DNA of 40,334 nt. Origin: Nitrospirota bacterium (GTDB taxonomy: Bacteria > Nitrospirota > Thermodesulfovibrionia > Thermodesulfovibrionales > UBA6898). The stretch spans positions 1 through 40,334 of the forward strand of contig JAJRYC010000057.1 in NCBI GenBank assembly GCA_024275975.1, written 5' to 3'. Both the position numbers and the translations under genes were made by a program. Of the stretch, positions 10,201 through 19,091 are shown in pieces; the stretch's first letter is position 1; each line of letters opens with the position of its first letter. The notes under the pieces were generated by a model, which did not search any database, was not told the DNA's origin, and saw only the letters and a list, made by a program, of their open reading frames with translations.

Positions 10201-11340
10201 ATGGATATCAACGAACTTTTAGAAACCGCGCATACAATGGGCGCGTCCGACCTTCATCTGAAAGCAGGATCATATCCTATCCTGAGAATAAACGGCGAGC
10301 TTAGCCCGATAACATCGGAAAACAGGCTCAGCCAGGAAGATACACTGAAGATAGCGTTCATCGTGATGAGTCCCGGTCAGCAGGATTCATTCAAGAAAAG
10401 AAAAGATATTGATCTTGCGTACAGTGTCCCGGGATTAGGCCGTTTCAGGTGCAACATCTTCATCCAGAGAGGCACGATAGGTCTGGTCTTCAGGGTAATC
10501 CCGATGAGGATCCCGACCATCGAGGAGCTTATGCTTCCGGAAATCATCAAAAAGATTTCCGCTGAACAGAGAGGCCTGATCCTTGTCACCGGAACAACCG
10601 GAAGCGGTAAATCCACAACACTCGCAACAATGATCGATACAATGAACGCCAGCAAAACCGACCACATAATCACTATCGAGGATCCGATAGAATATCTTCA
10701 CCGGGACAAAAGGTCCATAGTAAATCAGAGGGAAATAGGCAGCGACACGGAATCTTTCAGCAGGGCGCTGCGATCCTCGTTAAGACAGGACCCGGACGTC
10801 ATTCTTGTCGGTGAAATGAGGGACTTCGAAACAATCCAGACAGCGCTGACCGCGGCTGAAACAGGTCACCTCGTCCTGAGCACGCTGCATACCGTTGATG
10901 CGACTGAAACCGTCAACAGAATCATATCCGTATTCCCGCCGTATCAGCACAAACAGGTAAGGAGCCAGCTCGCATCCATACTCAGGGCCATTATTTCGAT
11001 GAGACTTATCCCCAAGGTGGACGGAATGGGCAGGGTCCCGGCAGTCGAGATACTGATCGCCACGGCGACGATTAAGGATTGCATACTCGACCCCGACAAA
11101 ACCAAGATGATCCACGATATGATAGCGCAGGGAGCGATACATTACGGAATGCAGACATTTGACCAGTCGCTGTTCAATCTCTTCAAGTCGGATCTGATAT
11201 CATACGAAGAAGCATTGAGAAGGGCGACCAATCCCGATGATTTCGCACTGAAGGTAAAAGGCGTTCAGTCCACCAGCGACCTTATGCTCGAAGACCATCT
11301 GCCAAAGGACGAAATAAAGATTGACAGATTCGGCAGTTGA
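10201..11340 (+). CDS. pilT: Type IV pilus retraction ATPase PilT
   Basis: Hexameric secretion-superfamily ATPase that powers pilus retraction and twitching motility. The 379-residue protein opens MDINELLETAHTMGASDLHL as PilT proteins do. It carries Walker A GTTGSGKST (131-139), the Asp box ITIEDPIEYLH, Walker B DPDVILVGEMRD, the His box GHLVLSTLHT, and RLIPKVDGMGRVPAVEIL. It is slightly longer than the usual 345-365 residues because of a C-terminal extension after the AIRR-like segment. No other pilus gene is in view; the gene is placed between recA and recX. It has an AAGGAG ribosome site and overlaps recX by 20 bases. Confidence 0.95.
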   Translation: MDINELLETAHTMGASDLHLKAGSYPILRINGELSPITSENRLSQEDTLKIAFIVMSPGQQDSFKKRKDIDLAYSVPGLGRFRCNIFIQRGTIGLVFRVIPMRIPTIEELMLPEIIKKISAEQRGLILVTGTTGSGKSTTLATMIDTMNASKTDHIITIEDPIEYLHRDKRSIVNQREIGSDTESFSRALRSSLRQDPDVILVGEMRDFETIQTALTAAETGHLVLSTLHTVDATETVNRIISVFPPYQHKQVRSQLASILRAIISMRLIPKVDGMGRVPAVEILIATATIKDCILDPDKTKMIHDMIAQGAIHYGMQTFDQSLFNLFKSDLISYEEALRRATNPDDFALKVKGVQSTSDLMLEDHLPKDEIKIDRFGS

Positions 11341-11794
11341 CGCAAAAAAATACGCTTTCAGACTCCTCGGATACAGAAGCAGAAGCGAGAGGGAATTAAG
11401 GGAAAGGCTCAGTCAGAAGGGGTTTGCCGAAAACATAATAGCCGGGACGCTGAACTATCTGAAAGAGATCGGGTATCTTGACGACATAGCGCTCGCGCAA
11501 AACCTGACAAGACAGGTCATCCAGGACAGATTGCTCGGATATAGCGGGGCAAGAAGATTTATGCTGAAAAGAGGACTATCCAGGGAAGTTATTGAATCAA
11601 CCCTGGAATATGATGAAGACATTGAACTTCGGAACGCAAAAAAACTTATAGACAAAAAGATGAAATCCATGGCAAATTATCACTCTATCAGGGAAAAGAA
11701 ACGTCTCTGGAATTTTCTTCTGCGTAGAGGTTATTCCCTGAGCACGGCAAACAAAGTTTTAAAACACTATAATTTTGAAAAGGAGAACGGGTAA
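11321..11794 (+). CDS. recX: Regulatory protein RecX
   Basis: Small modulator that limits RecA filament growth. The 157-residue protein has the RecX three-helix repeats: LLGYRSRSERELRERLSQKGF, IGYLDDIALAQNLTRQ, LLGYSGARRFMLKRGLSREVI and RGYSLSTANKVLKHY near the end. The start is TTG at 11321, inside the end of pilT, preceded by AAAGGA; no later ATG retains the first repeat. Its TAA overlaps the ATG of the following lipoprotein gene (TAATG). recX separated from recA only by pilT supports the call. Confidence 0.9.
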   Translation: MTDSAVDAKKYAFRLLGYRSRSERELRERLSQKGFAENIIAGTLNYLKEIGYLDDIALAQNLTRQVIQDRLLGYSGARRFMLKRGLSREVIESTLEYDEDIELRNAKKLIDKKMKSMANYHSIREKKRLWNFLLRRGYSLSTANKVLKHYNFEKENG

Positions 11795-12138
11795 TGAAAA
11801 AAACTGTCTTATTACTGATTTTAGTAATGCTGGTCCCCTTGGTGGGATGCACATCAAAAGCAATGAGGTATTCGACCGAAGAGATACAGGACTTACCGCC
11901 TTCCATACAGGAACATATCAAGAAAAGCGAGATTGCGGTGGGAATGACCATGCTGCAGGTCAGGTACGCTTGGGGAAGCCCTGATATGATTATTGTCCTG
12001 CCCCCGGATGAAGACGGAAAAGAAAGGGTCGAATGGACATACAAAAATCTTTATGTTTTTAAAACCCGGCTCATTTTCACCGGCAACAGGCTCACGGAAA
12101 TAGTAAGCACCGACCCCGGAGCTGGATTGGCGAAATAA
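11794..12138 (+). CDS. Small lipoprotein with BamE/SmpA-like fold
   Basis: A 114-residue secreted protein. Signal peptide MKKTVLLLILVMLVPLVGC ends in the lipobox LVGC, with lipidation at Cys19. After it come EIAVGMTMLQVRYAWGSPD and a short beta-rich domain ending KTRLIFTGNRLTEI, the helix-then-sheet pattern of BamE/SmpA-like lipoproteins. A role in outer-membrane assembly is possible but unproven. It overlaps recX by one base (TAATG) and alaS starts four bases after its stop, so it belongs to the same transcription unit. Confidence 0.8.
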   Translation: MKKTVLLLILVMLVPLVGCTSKAMRYSTEEIQDLPPSIQEHIKKSEIAVGMTMLQVRYAWGSPDMIIVLPPDEDGKERVEWTYKNLYVFKTRLIFTGNRLTEIVSTDPGAGLAK

Positions 12139-12142
12139 GATA

Positions 12143-14800
12143 ATGACAAGCTCCGAGATAAGAAGAACGTTCCTGGAATTTTTCAGATCAAAAGACCATG
12201 AGGTCATACAGAGTTCCCCTCTCATGCCAGGGAATGATCCAACGCTTTTATTTACAAACGCCGGCATGGTGCAGTTTAAAACAGTTTTTCTCGGCGAAGA
12301 AAAACGCCACTTCAGGCGCGCGGCATCCAGCCAGAAATGCCTGAGGGCCGGGGGCAAGCAGAGTGACCTCGAAAACGTCGGACATACATCGCGCCATCAT
12401 ACGTTTTTCGAGATGCTCGGTAACTTCTCATTCGGAGACTACTTTAAGAAAGAAGCGATACAGTTCGCGTGGGAACTGCTGACCGAACATTTTAAACTGC
12501 CGAAAGAAAAGCTCTGGATCACAATTTATGAAGATGATGATGAATCCGCCGAACTATGGAAAAACATTACGGATGTTTCCGTCGAAAGAATAGTCAGACT
12601 CGGGGCCAAAGATAATTTCTGGCAGATGGGCGACACAGGCCCATGCGGCCCGTGTTCGGAAATAATAATAGACCAGGGCAGAGACATCGGCTGCGGCAGG
12701 CCGGGCTGTGCCGTTGGATGTGATTGCGACCGTTATCTCGAACTATGGAACCTTGTATTCATGCAGTACAGCAGGGACAAATCAGGGAAGCTGCATCCGC
12801 TCCCACAACCGAGTATCGACACAGGGATGGGTCTCGAGAGAATCGCCGCGGTTTTACAGGGCAAATCCAACAATTTTGATATAGATTTATTTCAACCCAT
12901 AATATCCTCCATATGCGCCCATTCAAGAAAATCATACGGCGCTGACAGAGAGACTGACACCGCGATAAGGGTGGTCGCCGACCATATCAGGGCCGTCACC
13001 TTCCTGCTCGCCGAAGGACTCGTCCCTCTCAATGAAGGCAGGGGCTATGTCCTGAGGAGGATCATCAGGAGGGCTTCACGATACACAAAAATGCTTGGTA
13101 TCGATAAGCCGATGCTCTACAGATTATGCGATTCCGTAGCTGAAACAATGAGCGATGTTTATCCTGAGATTACTGAAGAGATGCCGAGAATCAGGGAGAT
13201 GCTCCGGGTGGAAGAAGAGCGGTTCAATAAAACCCTGGAGCAGGGACTCCTGCTTCTTAACGGTATAATAAAAGACGCAAAAAACTCCGGTAAAAACATA
13301 ATCGATGGAAGCGACCTATTCAGGCTCTACGACACATACGGCTTCCCTCTCGATATCGCCAGGGATGTGGCTGAAGAGAACAGCCTCAAAATTGACGAGC
13401 CGGGGTTCCACCGGGAGATGGAGATACAGAAGACAAAGGCAAGGGCGTCATGGACAGGGGAAGAAGCTGCGGTGGCCACGGTATACAGAGATCTGTCCGA
13501 TAAATACAAAGAGACGGAATTCCTCGGATACGAGACACTGGAGTCTGATGCTACCGTGCTTGCCATAATCATAAACGGTAAAATAGTTGATAGAATAGCG
13601 GCCGGAAGCGAAGGAGAAATCCTTCTCGACAAAACGCCTTTTTATGCCGAATCAGGCGGCCAGGCCGGGGACACTGGCGAGTTAAGGGCCGACAATATGA
13701 CGGCTATTGTATCAGATACGAATAAACCGTTCAGGGGTCTTTTTATACACAGGGTAAAAGTAAAAAAAGGGGCGATAGAAAAAGGCTCCGGAATCCATTG
13801 TTCGGTCGATCAGGGAAAAAGGGCCGCCACAATGAGGAACCATACCGCGACCCACCTGCTCCATTCAGCCCTCGGGAATCTGCTCGGCGGGCATATCAGG
13901 CAGTCAGGCTCGTACGTTTCTCCCGAAAGACTCCGCTTTGATTTCACGCATTTTCATTCGCTGGACCAGGAGACACTGGATGCGATCGAGGACGACGTCA
14001 ACAGTAACATCCTCAAAAACGCAAAGGTGGACACATCCGTCCTGGCGAGAGAAGAGGCGATAGAATCCGGCGCGGTGGCGCTCTTCGGCGAAAAATACGG
14101 AGATAAAGTCAGGGTGATCACGATACCCGGCATAAGCTCGGAATTATGCGGTGGAACGCATGTCAACGCGACCGGAGATATAGGCCTGTTCAAGATTCTC
14201 TCGGAGGGAAGCGTGGCCTCCGGAATCAGGAGAATCGAAGCCGTTACAGGAGATAAAGCCTTCAGTTATCTCAGAAATACAGAAAAAGAACTTAAAAAAA
14301 TTTCAGAGATACTGAAGGTATCGTACAACCCCGCTGAAAGATTAATAAAGACCCTGTCAGAGATGAAAGAGCTCGAAAAAGCAGTCGAAAAACTCAAGGG
14401 GAAATCAGCTGCCGATAATTCCACGAAAATCATGGAGAATGTCAGGGACATTAACGGCGTAAAAGTAATAGCACATAGAATTGACGGCATGGAACAGAAG
14501 GACCTCCGGGTCATGGCGGACAATATAAGGGACAGGCTGCGTTCAGGCATTATACTGCTGGCGTCCGTCAAGGGTGGCCAGGCGTCGATGGTGACCATGG
14601 TGACAAAAGACCTTGAAAGCAGGTTCAATGCCGGACAAATACTGAAAAACATCGCGGCGGCGGCCGGCGGCAGGGGGGGAGGCAAGGCCGACCTGGCGCA
14701 GGGTGGCGCTAAAGATATTAAAAAACTGGACAAAGCCCTTGAATCATTATACGATATCATAAAAGCTATAGAATCACGGCAGGCGGAAACCTGTAGTTAA
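12143..14800 (+). CDS. alaS: Alanine--tRNA ligase
   Basis: Charges tRNA-Ala and edits mischarged Ser/Gly. The 885-residue length is typical. In order: class II core with DPTLLFTNAGMVQFK and GHTSRHHTFFEMLGNFSFGDY, a cysteine-rich insertion GCGRPGCAVGCDCDR near residue 192, motif 3 with GMGLERIAAVLQG, an editing domain with HTATHLLHSAL and CGGTHVNATGDIG (zinc-site H, H, C, H), and a C-terminal DHHA1 domain ending in GGRGGGKADLAQGG. All are intact. It is the last gene of the recA cluster, so DNA repair and translation genes share a transcript. Confidence 0.97.
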   Translation: MTSSEIRRTFLEFFRSKDHEVIQSSPLMPGNDPTLLFTNAGMVQFKTVFLGEEKRHFRRAASSQKCLRAGGKQSDLENVGHTSRHHTFFEMLGNFSFGDYFKKEAIQFAWELLTEHFKLPKEKLWITIYEDDDESAELWKNITDVSVERIVRLGAKDNFWQMGDTGPCGPCSEIIIDQGRDIGCGRPGCAVGCDCDRYLELWNLVFMQYSRDKSGKLHPLPQPSIDTGMGLERIAAVLQGKSNNFDIDLFQPIISSICAHSRKSYGADRETDTAIRVVADHIRAVTFLLAEGLVPLNEGRGYVLRRIIRRASRYTKMLGIDKPMLYRLCDSVAETMSDVYPEITEEMPRIREMLRVEEERFNKTLEQGLLLLNGIIKDAKNSGKNIIDGSDLFRLYDTYGFPLDIARDVAEENSLKIDEPGFHREMEIQKTKARASWTGEEAAVATVYRDLSDKYKETEFLGYETLESDATVLAIIINGKIVDRIAAGSEGEILLDKTPFYAESGGQAGDTGELRADNMTAIVSDTNKPFRGLFIHRVKVKKGAIEKGSGIHCSVDQGKRAATMRNHTATHLLHSALGNLLGGHIRQSGSYVSPERLRFDFTHFHSLDQETLDAIEDDVNSNILKNAKVDTSVLAREEAIESGAVALFGEKYGDKVRVITIPGISSELCGGTHVNATGDIGLFKILSEGSVASGIRRIEAVTGDKAFSYLRNTEKELKKISEILKVSYNPAERLIKTLSEMKELEKAVEKLKGKSAADNSTKIMENVRDINGVKVIAHRIDGMEQKDLRVMADNIRDRLRSGIILLASVKGGQASMVTMVTKDLESRFNAGQILKNIAAAAGGRGGGKADLAQGGAKDIKKLDKALESLYDIIKAIESRQAETCS

Positions 14801-14899
14801 GCCGAGGATTGAGGAAAGGACCATCCGGTTCCCGCCAATGAATATATATGCGACACAAACGGCAACGAATTATAAACAGCTTACCCAAGGAGGTTAAAC

Positions 14900-15208
14900 A
14901 TGACACCATTTGATATTTTGAGAAATGCCCTGCTGGCGGGTTTCGGGGTCCAGGAGAAGGTCAGGGAATTTATTGACGATCTTGTCAAAAAAGGAGAACT
15001 CAGTGAATCCCAGGGCGCGAAACTGGTTAAAGAGTGGTCCGAGAAGGCCGAAAAAAACACCGATGAGATAGGCAAAAGTCTCGGTGACATTGTAAGGAAG
15101 ACGCTCGAAAAAATGAACATGCCGACCAGGGACGATATCCAGAAACTGGACGAGAAAGTCAATTCTCTCGCCTTAAAACTTTCGAATATGGAAGAGACAA
15201 AGAAGTAA
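14900..15208 (+). CDS. Phasin-like coiled-coil small protein
   Basis: A 102-residue soluble helical protein with a strong AAGGAGG ribosome site. It reads LRNALLAGFGVQEKVREFID, then KKGELSESQGAKLVKEW, and ends in a heptad-like coiled coil DDIQKLDEKVNSLALKLSNME. This matches small polyhydroxyalkanoate granule-associated / phasin-like proteins found widely in bacteria, often beside ubiB. No PHA synthase is in the window, so a storage-granule role is not shown. ubiB starts 18 bases downstream on the same strand. Confidence 0.7.
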   Translation: MTPFDILRNALLAGFGVQEKVREFIDDLVKKGELSESQGAKLVKEWSEKAEKNTDEIGKSLGDIVRKTLEKMNMPTRDDIQKLDEKVNSLALKLSNMEETKK

Positions 15209-15226
15209 GGGCGAAAAGAACGGCAT

Positions 15227-16929
15227 ATGCCCTTATCTTTTTTACGCTTCAGGAGGACATACAGAAATGTAAACAGACTGAGACAGATCATAAATGTCTT
15301 CCTCAAGTACGGATTCGGCAAAGTAATTGACCAGATACATTTAAGCAGGTTCATCCCCTTCAGGAAGAGGATCAAAACCTTCGGACAATGGCCCCAGCTG
15401 AAAAGTCCGACAACTCCCGAAAGACTGCGGATGGCGTTTGCCGAACTCGGCCCCAGCTTTATAAAGCTTGCCCAGCTCCTCTCCACAAGACCCGACCTCA
15501 TCACCAAAGAGTTCGCCAATGAATTCAAAAAACTTCAGGACAGGGTCCCACCCTTCCCTACCGAAGAGGCTGTAAAGCTGATCGAAGAGGAGAATCTGCT
15601 CTCCATAAAGCAGATTTTCTCGCAGCTCGATGAAAAACCGGTGGCCGCCGCTTCCATAGCACAGGTTTACCACGCAAGACTTCTGGACGGCAGCGAGGTG
15701 ATAGTAAAAGTACAGCGGCCTCATATAGGGGAACAGATTGAGAGCGACATAAACATCCTGAGCACAACGGCGCGCCTAATGGAAAAGTATATACCTGAAA
15801 GCGTCTTTTTTAACCCTACGGGCATAGTAGAAGAATTCACCAAAACAGTAAAAAAAGAACTGGACTTCATAGAAGAAGCGAAAAATTGCTGCCGTTTCAG
15901 GAAAAATTTCGAGAACGACCTCAATGTCTACATCCCGAAAATCTTTGCCGAATTCACAACAAACAAGGTGATTGTGATGGAAAAGATCGACGGGGTGAGA
16001 ATCGATGATATAGAAGGGATAGCCAGGATGGGCCTCGACCGCCGGAAACTCGCTCAAATCGGGGTTAATTCTTATTTCAAGCAGGTACTTGAAGACGGTT
16101 TTTTCACGCTGACCCTCACGCCGGAAATATCTTCGCGATGCCAAGCGGAATGATAGGATTCATGGACTTCGGCATCGTCGGCAGGGTCTCGAATGACCTC
16201 AGAGAGACGATGGCCAATACGTTTCTCGCGCTTATTCACAAGGATTTCGACAGGCTCATTGACCAGTACGTCGAACTCGGCCTCGTACCCGAACATCTGG
16301 ACATCGACATCTTCAGGAAAGAGTTCAAGTCGGACCTTTCTGATTTCCTTGAACCACTTTACGGACTGACGCTGAAAGATATAAACTTCGCGGATTACCT
16401 GGAAACCCTTACCCGTCTTGCGATCAAACACAGGATACAGATCCCCCCCGACCTCCTGCTTGTCAACAAATCAATGCTTATTCTTGAAAACATCGGAAGC
16501 GAATTAGACCCTGGGTTTGATTTTATCGCAGCGGCGGAACCTTACGCCACAAAGCTTATAAAAGAGAGAGTTAAACCGGCGAAGCTTTACGAAAAAGCCA
16601 TGAAAAATGTTATGGAAATAAGCGATATATTCATGCTTTTCCCGAAACAGTTCAGGCAGCTCATGCGGAAGTTACTTAGAGACGATATAAACATTAAAAT
16701 AACCCCTATCGGCATTGACAAGTTTATCAGGGACATGGACCGATCCAGCAACAGGATATCCTTCAGCCTGATTATCAGCTCCATTCTCCTGAGTTCCGCC
16801 ATACTGCATGCGACGGGAGTAGGACCCAAGGTCTACGGCATGTCTCTCTTGGGTCTCACGGCCTTTGGATTCGCTTTTATGCTCGGCATCTGGCTTATCA
16901 TTTCGATAATCCGGTCAGGAAGATTATAG
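15227..16929 (+). pseudogene. ubiB: UbiB/AarF (ABC1/ADCK) atypical kinase-like protein, single frameshift
   Basis: Membrane-anchored ATPase/kinase-like protein that supports quinone biosynthesis. The first frame contains GPSFIKLAQLLSTRPDL (the KxGQ motif reads KLAQ, residues 80-83), the A-rich loop AAASIAQVYHA and the lysine motif VIVKVQRP. At the T run 16099-16104 one T appears to be missing: seven T would give GFFHADPHAGNIFAMPSG, the catalytic loop, directly joined to MIGFMDFGIVGR with the DFG metal-binding motif. The corrected gene encodes 567 residues, a normal length, with two C-terminal membrane helices (last 60 residues). As read, the protein stops near residue 308 before the DFG. A homopolymer sequencing error is likely. 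Confidence 0.88.
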
Positions 16930-17069
16930 CTCCAGTCGCTCTTCACTCAGTCCACCTACGGAAAAAAGTCTTCAGGAATGGCATAAGCAAGGTTCCTCCC
17001 TGCCGGGCCAAACCGGGTTTCAGCATTATGACTATAGGACTGCCCTTTATGTCAAAACTCTCTCTATGC

Positions 17070-17099
17070 TTGACAATGCCATGCCTTTTTAAGTACATT
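17070..17099 (+). promoter_or_regulatory. Sigma70-type promoter of tpiA
   Basis: TTGACA (17070-17075), an 18-base spacer, and TACATT (17094-17099). The -10 box ends nine bases before the tpiA ATG and no Shine-Dalgarno sequence is seen, so the transcript would be nearly leaderless. Confidence 0.6.
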
Positions 17100-17108
17100 A
17101 AGTAGCTT

Positions 17109-17854
17109 ATGAAATACTTTATTGCGGCCAACTGGAAGATGAACAAGACTATAACGGAAACCAGAGAGTTTCTGCGGATTTTCATGCCCGCTGTAAGAAA
17201 AGTCAAGGATGTTGACATTGTCATCGCACCGCCTTTTACTTCCCTTTCGGCTGCTTATGAAAAAATCAAGGGCAGCAACATAGTTTTATCCGCCCAGAAC
17301 ATCTTCTGGGAAGAAAAGGCGCCTACACAGGTGAAATTTCCTCCACAATGCTGGCTGACGCTGGATGTCGATATGTTATAATAGGCCACTCAGAGAGAAG
17401 ACAGTATTTCCATGAAACCAACGAAACCGTTAATAAAAAAATAACATCGGCACAGAAAGATGGTCTCCATGTCATTTTCTGTGTCGGGGAATCCCTGAAA
17501 GAAAGAGAAGCCGGCAAGACTTTTGATGTAATAAAAAAAGAGATCAGGGAAGGACTCAAAGGGGTGAATGCCGGTAATTTTGTAGTCGCGTACGAGCCGA
17601 TATGGGCCATAGGGACCGGCAAGACGGCAACTACCGGCCAGGCGCAGGAGATGCATGAATTTATAAGAAAAATCCTCGGGGAATTATACGGGGACAAGGC
17701 TGACGAAATTCGTATATTGTATGGCGGAAGTGTCACTCCTGAAAATGTCGACGACCTTATGGCGTGTAAGGATGTAAACGGCGCGCTCGTTGGCGGCGCG
17801 GGACTCAAACCCGAGAGTTTTTCCAGGATTGTTTGTTTTAAGAAGGAGATTTAA
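17109..17854 (+). pseudogene. tpiA: Triosephosphate isomerase, single frameshift
   Basis: Interconverts dihydroxyacetone phosphate and glyceraldehyde-3-phosphate in glycolysis/gluconeogenesis. Frame one begins KYFIAANWKMNKT (catalytic Asn and Lys) and runs to SAQNIFWEEK. At 17318-17319 GG should be GGG: one added G gives KGAYTGEISPTMLADAGCRYV, then VIIGHSERRQYF (catalytic His), and the second frame supplies VAYEPIWAIGTGKTA (catalytic Glu), RILYGGSV and GALVGGAGLKPESF. The corrected length is 248 residues, standard for the enzyme. No ribosome site precedes the ATG. The stop overlaps the secG start (TAATG). Real inactivation of tpiA would be costly, so a consensus error is favoured. Confidence 0.92.
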
Positions 17855-18225
17855 TGACAACTTTTTTACTGGTAATTCATTTGTGTGTCTGTTTTTTTCT
17901 GATTTTTATTGTTCTTATACAGAGTGGCAAGGGGGCCGAGGTCGGCGCGGCCTTCGGCGGATCCAGTCAGACCATGTTCGGCGCTCGTGGAGCCGCGACT
18001 TTCTTCAGTAAACTGACCACCACCGCCGCTGTAGTCTTTATGCTGACTTCATTAACCCTGTCGATACTTACAACAAAGACCGGACCTGTTATAAAATTAC
18101 CAACTCCGGCAGCGACGGAACAGCAAAAAAATCTGCCTCAGGAACCCGGCCCCATCCAGACAGAGAAACCATCACAGCCGTCAGAAGGAAATATTCCGGC
18201 GGATTCACCTAACCCTTCTGAATAA
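17854..18225 (+). CDS. secG: Preprotein translocase subunit SecG
   Basis: Small inner-membrane subunit of the SecYEG channel. The 123-residue protein has two membrane helices (about 4-22 and 56-74) separated by the conserved loop QSGKGAEVGAAFGGSSQTMF and GARGAATFFSKLT. A proline/glutamine-rich cytoplasmic tail of about 45 residues follows, longer than in compact SecG proteins but common in the family. It overlaps tpiA by one base and has AAGGAG inside the tpiA end, so it is translationally coupled; tpiA-secG is a classic gene pair. Confidence 0.93.
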   Translation: MTTFLLVIHLCVCFFLIFIVLIQSGKGAEVGAAFGGSSQTMFGARGAATFFSKLTTTAAVVFMLTSLTLSILTTKTGPVIKLPTPAATEQQKNLPQEPGPIQTEKPSQPSEGNIPADSPNPSE

Positions 18226-18428
18226 GAACCCTCCTGAACACTTATTCTCATATTACCTCAGTCTTTTTACTCATGATTCCCGCCGTCCTAGCAAGGGTCA
18301 ACGCCCGTGGTATTCAATGCCGGCAATTGCCCCGTAAATAAAATGTGCCAGCGGTCTGAATTTATCACCTGCTTTTTCTCTAAATTGCTTCTAATTTGTC
18401 ACAAAAATTGTTACAATTAAAAGCTTAA

Positions 18429-18434
18429 TATAAT
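18429..18434 (+). promoter_or_regulatory. -10 box of the receiver-protein gene
   Basis: A perfect TATAAT ends nine bases before the ATG at 18444. A weak ATTGTT/TTGTTA lies 15-16 bases upstream. No ribosome site is visible, suggesting a leaderless or near-leaderless mRNA. Confidence 0.5.
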
Positions 18435-18443
18435 TTAACTACC

Positions 18444-19025
18444 ATGGAAAATACACAATACTGTTTATGCTGTAATGAAGAAGTCCCTTTCAACACTGTC
18501 TTCAGGAATGAAAGACAGGAGACGACATGCGCCTTCTGCGGGTTCACGCTTGATGTACAGAAATTGTGGGAGGCCAGGAAACCTTCCGGAAAAGGATATA
18601 CTCTTATCGCTGACGACTCAAAGTATACTCGGAAAATAATAGAAGACCTTCTGAGAGAAAAGAGTTTTTCCTCCAATCTCCTGTCGTTTGAGAACGGCCT
18701 TGAGCTTATATCCTCTTATTCCAGGCTGCTCAAGGAAAAACAGAAGATAGATATCGCGATTATAGACCTGAATATGCCCGTGATGGACGGTCTCACCGCA
18801 GCGAGGACAATGCGGTCGTTGGAGTCACAGGGTATGGCGAAGAAGACCCCGATTATTTTTTTCTCTTCCGAAAAGGCCGACGAAGGACTTAAGAAGCAGA
18901 TGGAACTGCTTAAGCCCGCCAACTATGTCAATAAAGGCTCCGACCCAGATCCAGATAACCTTGCACTGAGAATAGAGTTTCTGGTGACCCATTTGATAGA
19001 CAAATACGAGCAGGCAACCGGTTAA
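18444..19025 (+). CDS. Zinc-ribbon plus receiver-domain protein
   Basis: A 193-residue cytosolic protein. The N-terminus has two Cys pairs, C7/C10 and C29/C32, that form a small zinc ribbon. A CheY-like receiver domain follows (about 52-188): acidic pair D57-D58, phospho-acceptor D108 in IIDLNMPVMDG, a serine switch position in IIFFSSE, and the conserved lysine in NYVNKGSD. There is no output domain after it, so it may act by protein-protein contact, with the zinc ribbon as a possible docking or nucleic-acid element. No histidine kinase is in the window. It has its own -10 box and is followed by lysS with a separate promoter. Confidence 0.8.
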   Translation: MENTQYCLCCNEEVPFNTVFRNERQETTCAFCGFTLDVQKLWEARKPSGKGYTLIADDSKYTRKIIEDLLREKSFSSNLLSFENGLELISSYSRLLKEKQKIDIAIIDLNMPVMDGLTAARTMRSLESQGMAKKTPIIFFSSEKADEGLKKQMELLKPANYVNKGSDPDPDNLALRIEFLVTHLIDKYEQATG

Positions 19026-19038
19026 GCAGCCTGTTTTC

Positions 19039-19068
19039 TTGACTTACCCTGAAAATAATCATTATAAT
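19039..19068 (+). promoter_or_regulatory. Sigma70-type promoter of lysS
   Basis: TTGACT (19039-19044), an 18-base spacer and TATAAT (19063-19068), a near-consensus promoter. The predicted start is about 10-17 bases before the first GTG, leaving room for the GAGGTGA ribosome site. Confidence 0.7.
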
Positions 19069-19091
19069 TCATAGATTTACGCGAGGTGAGA

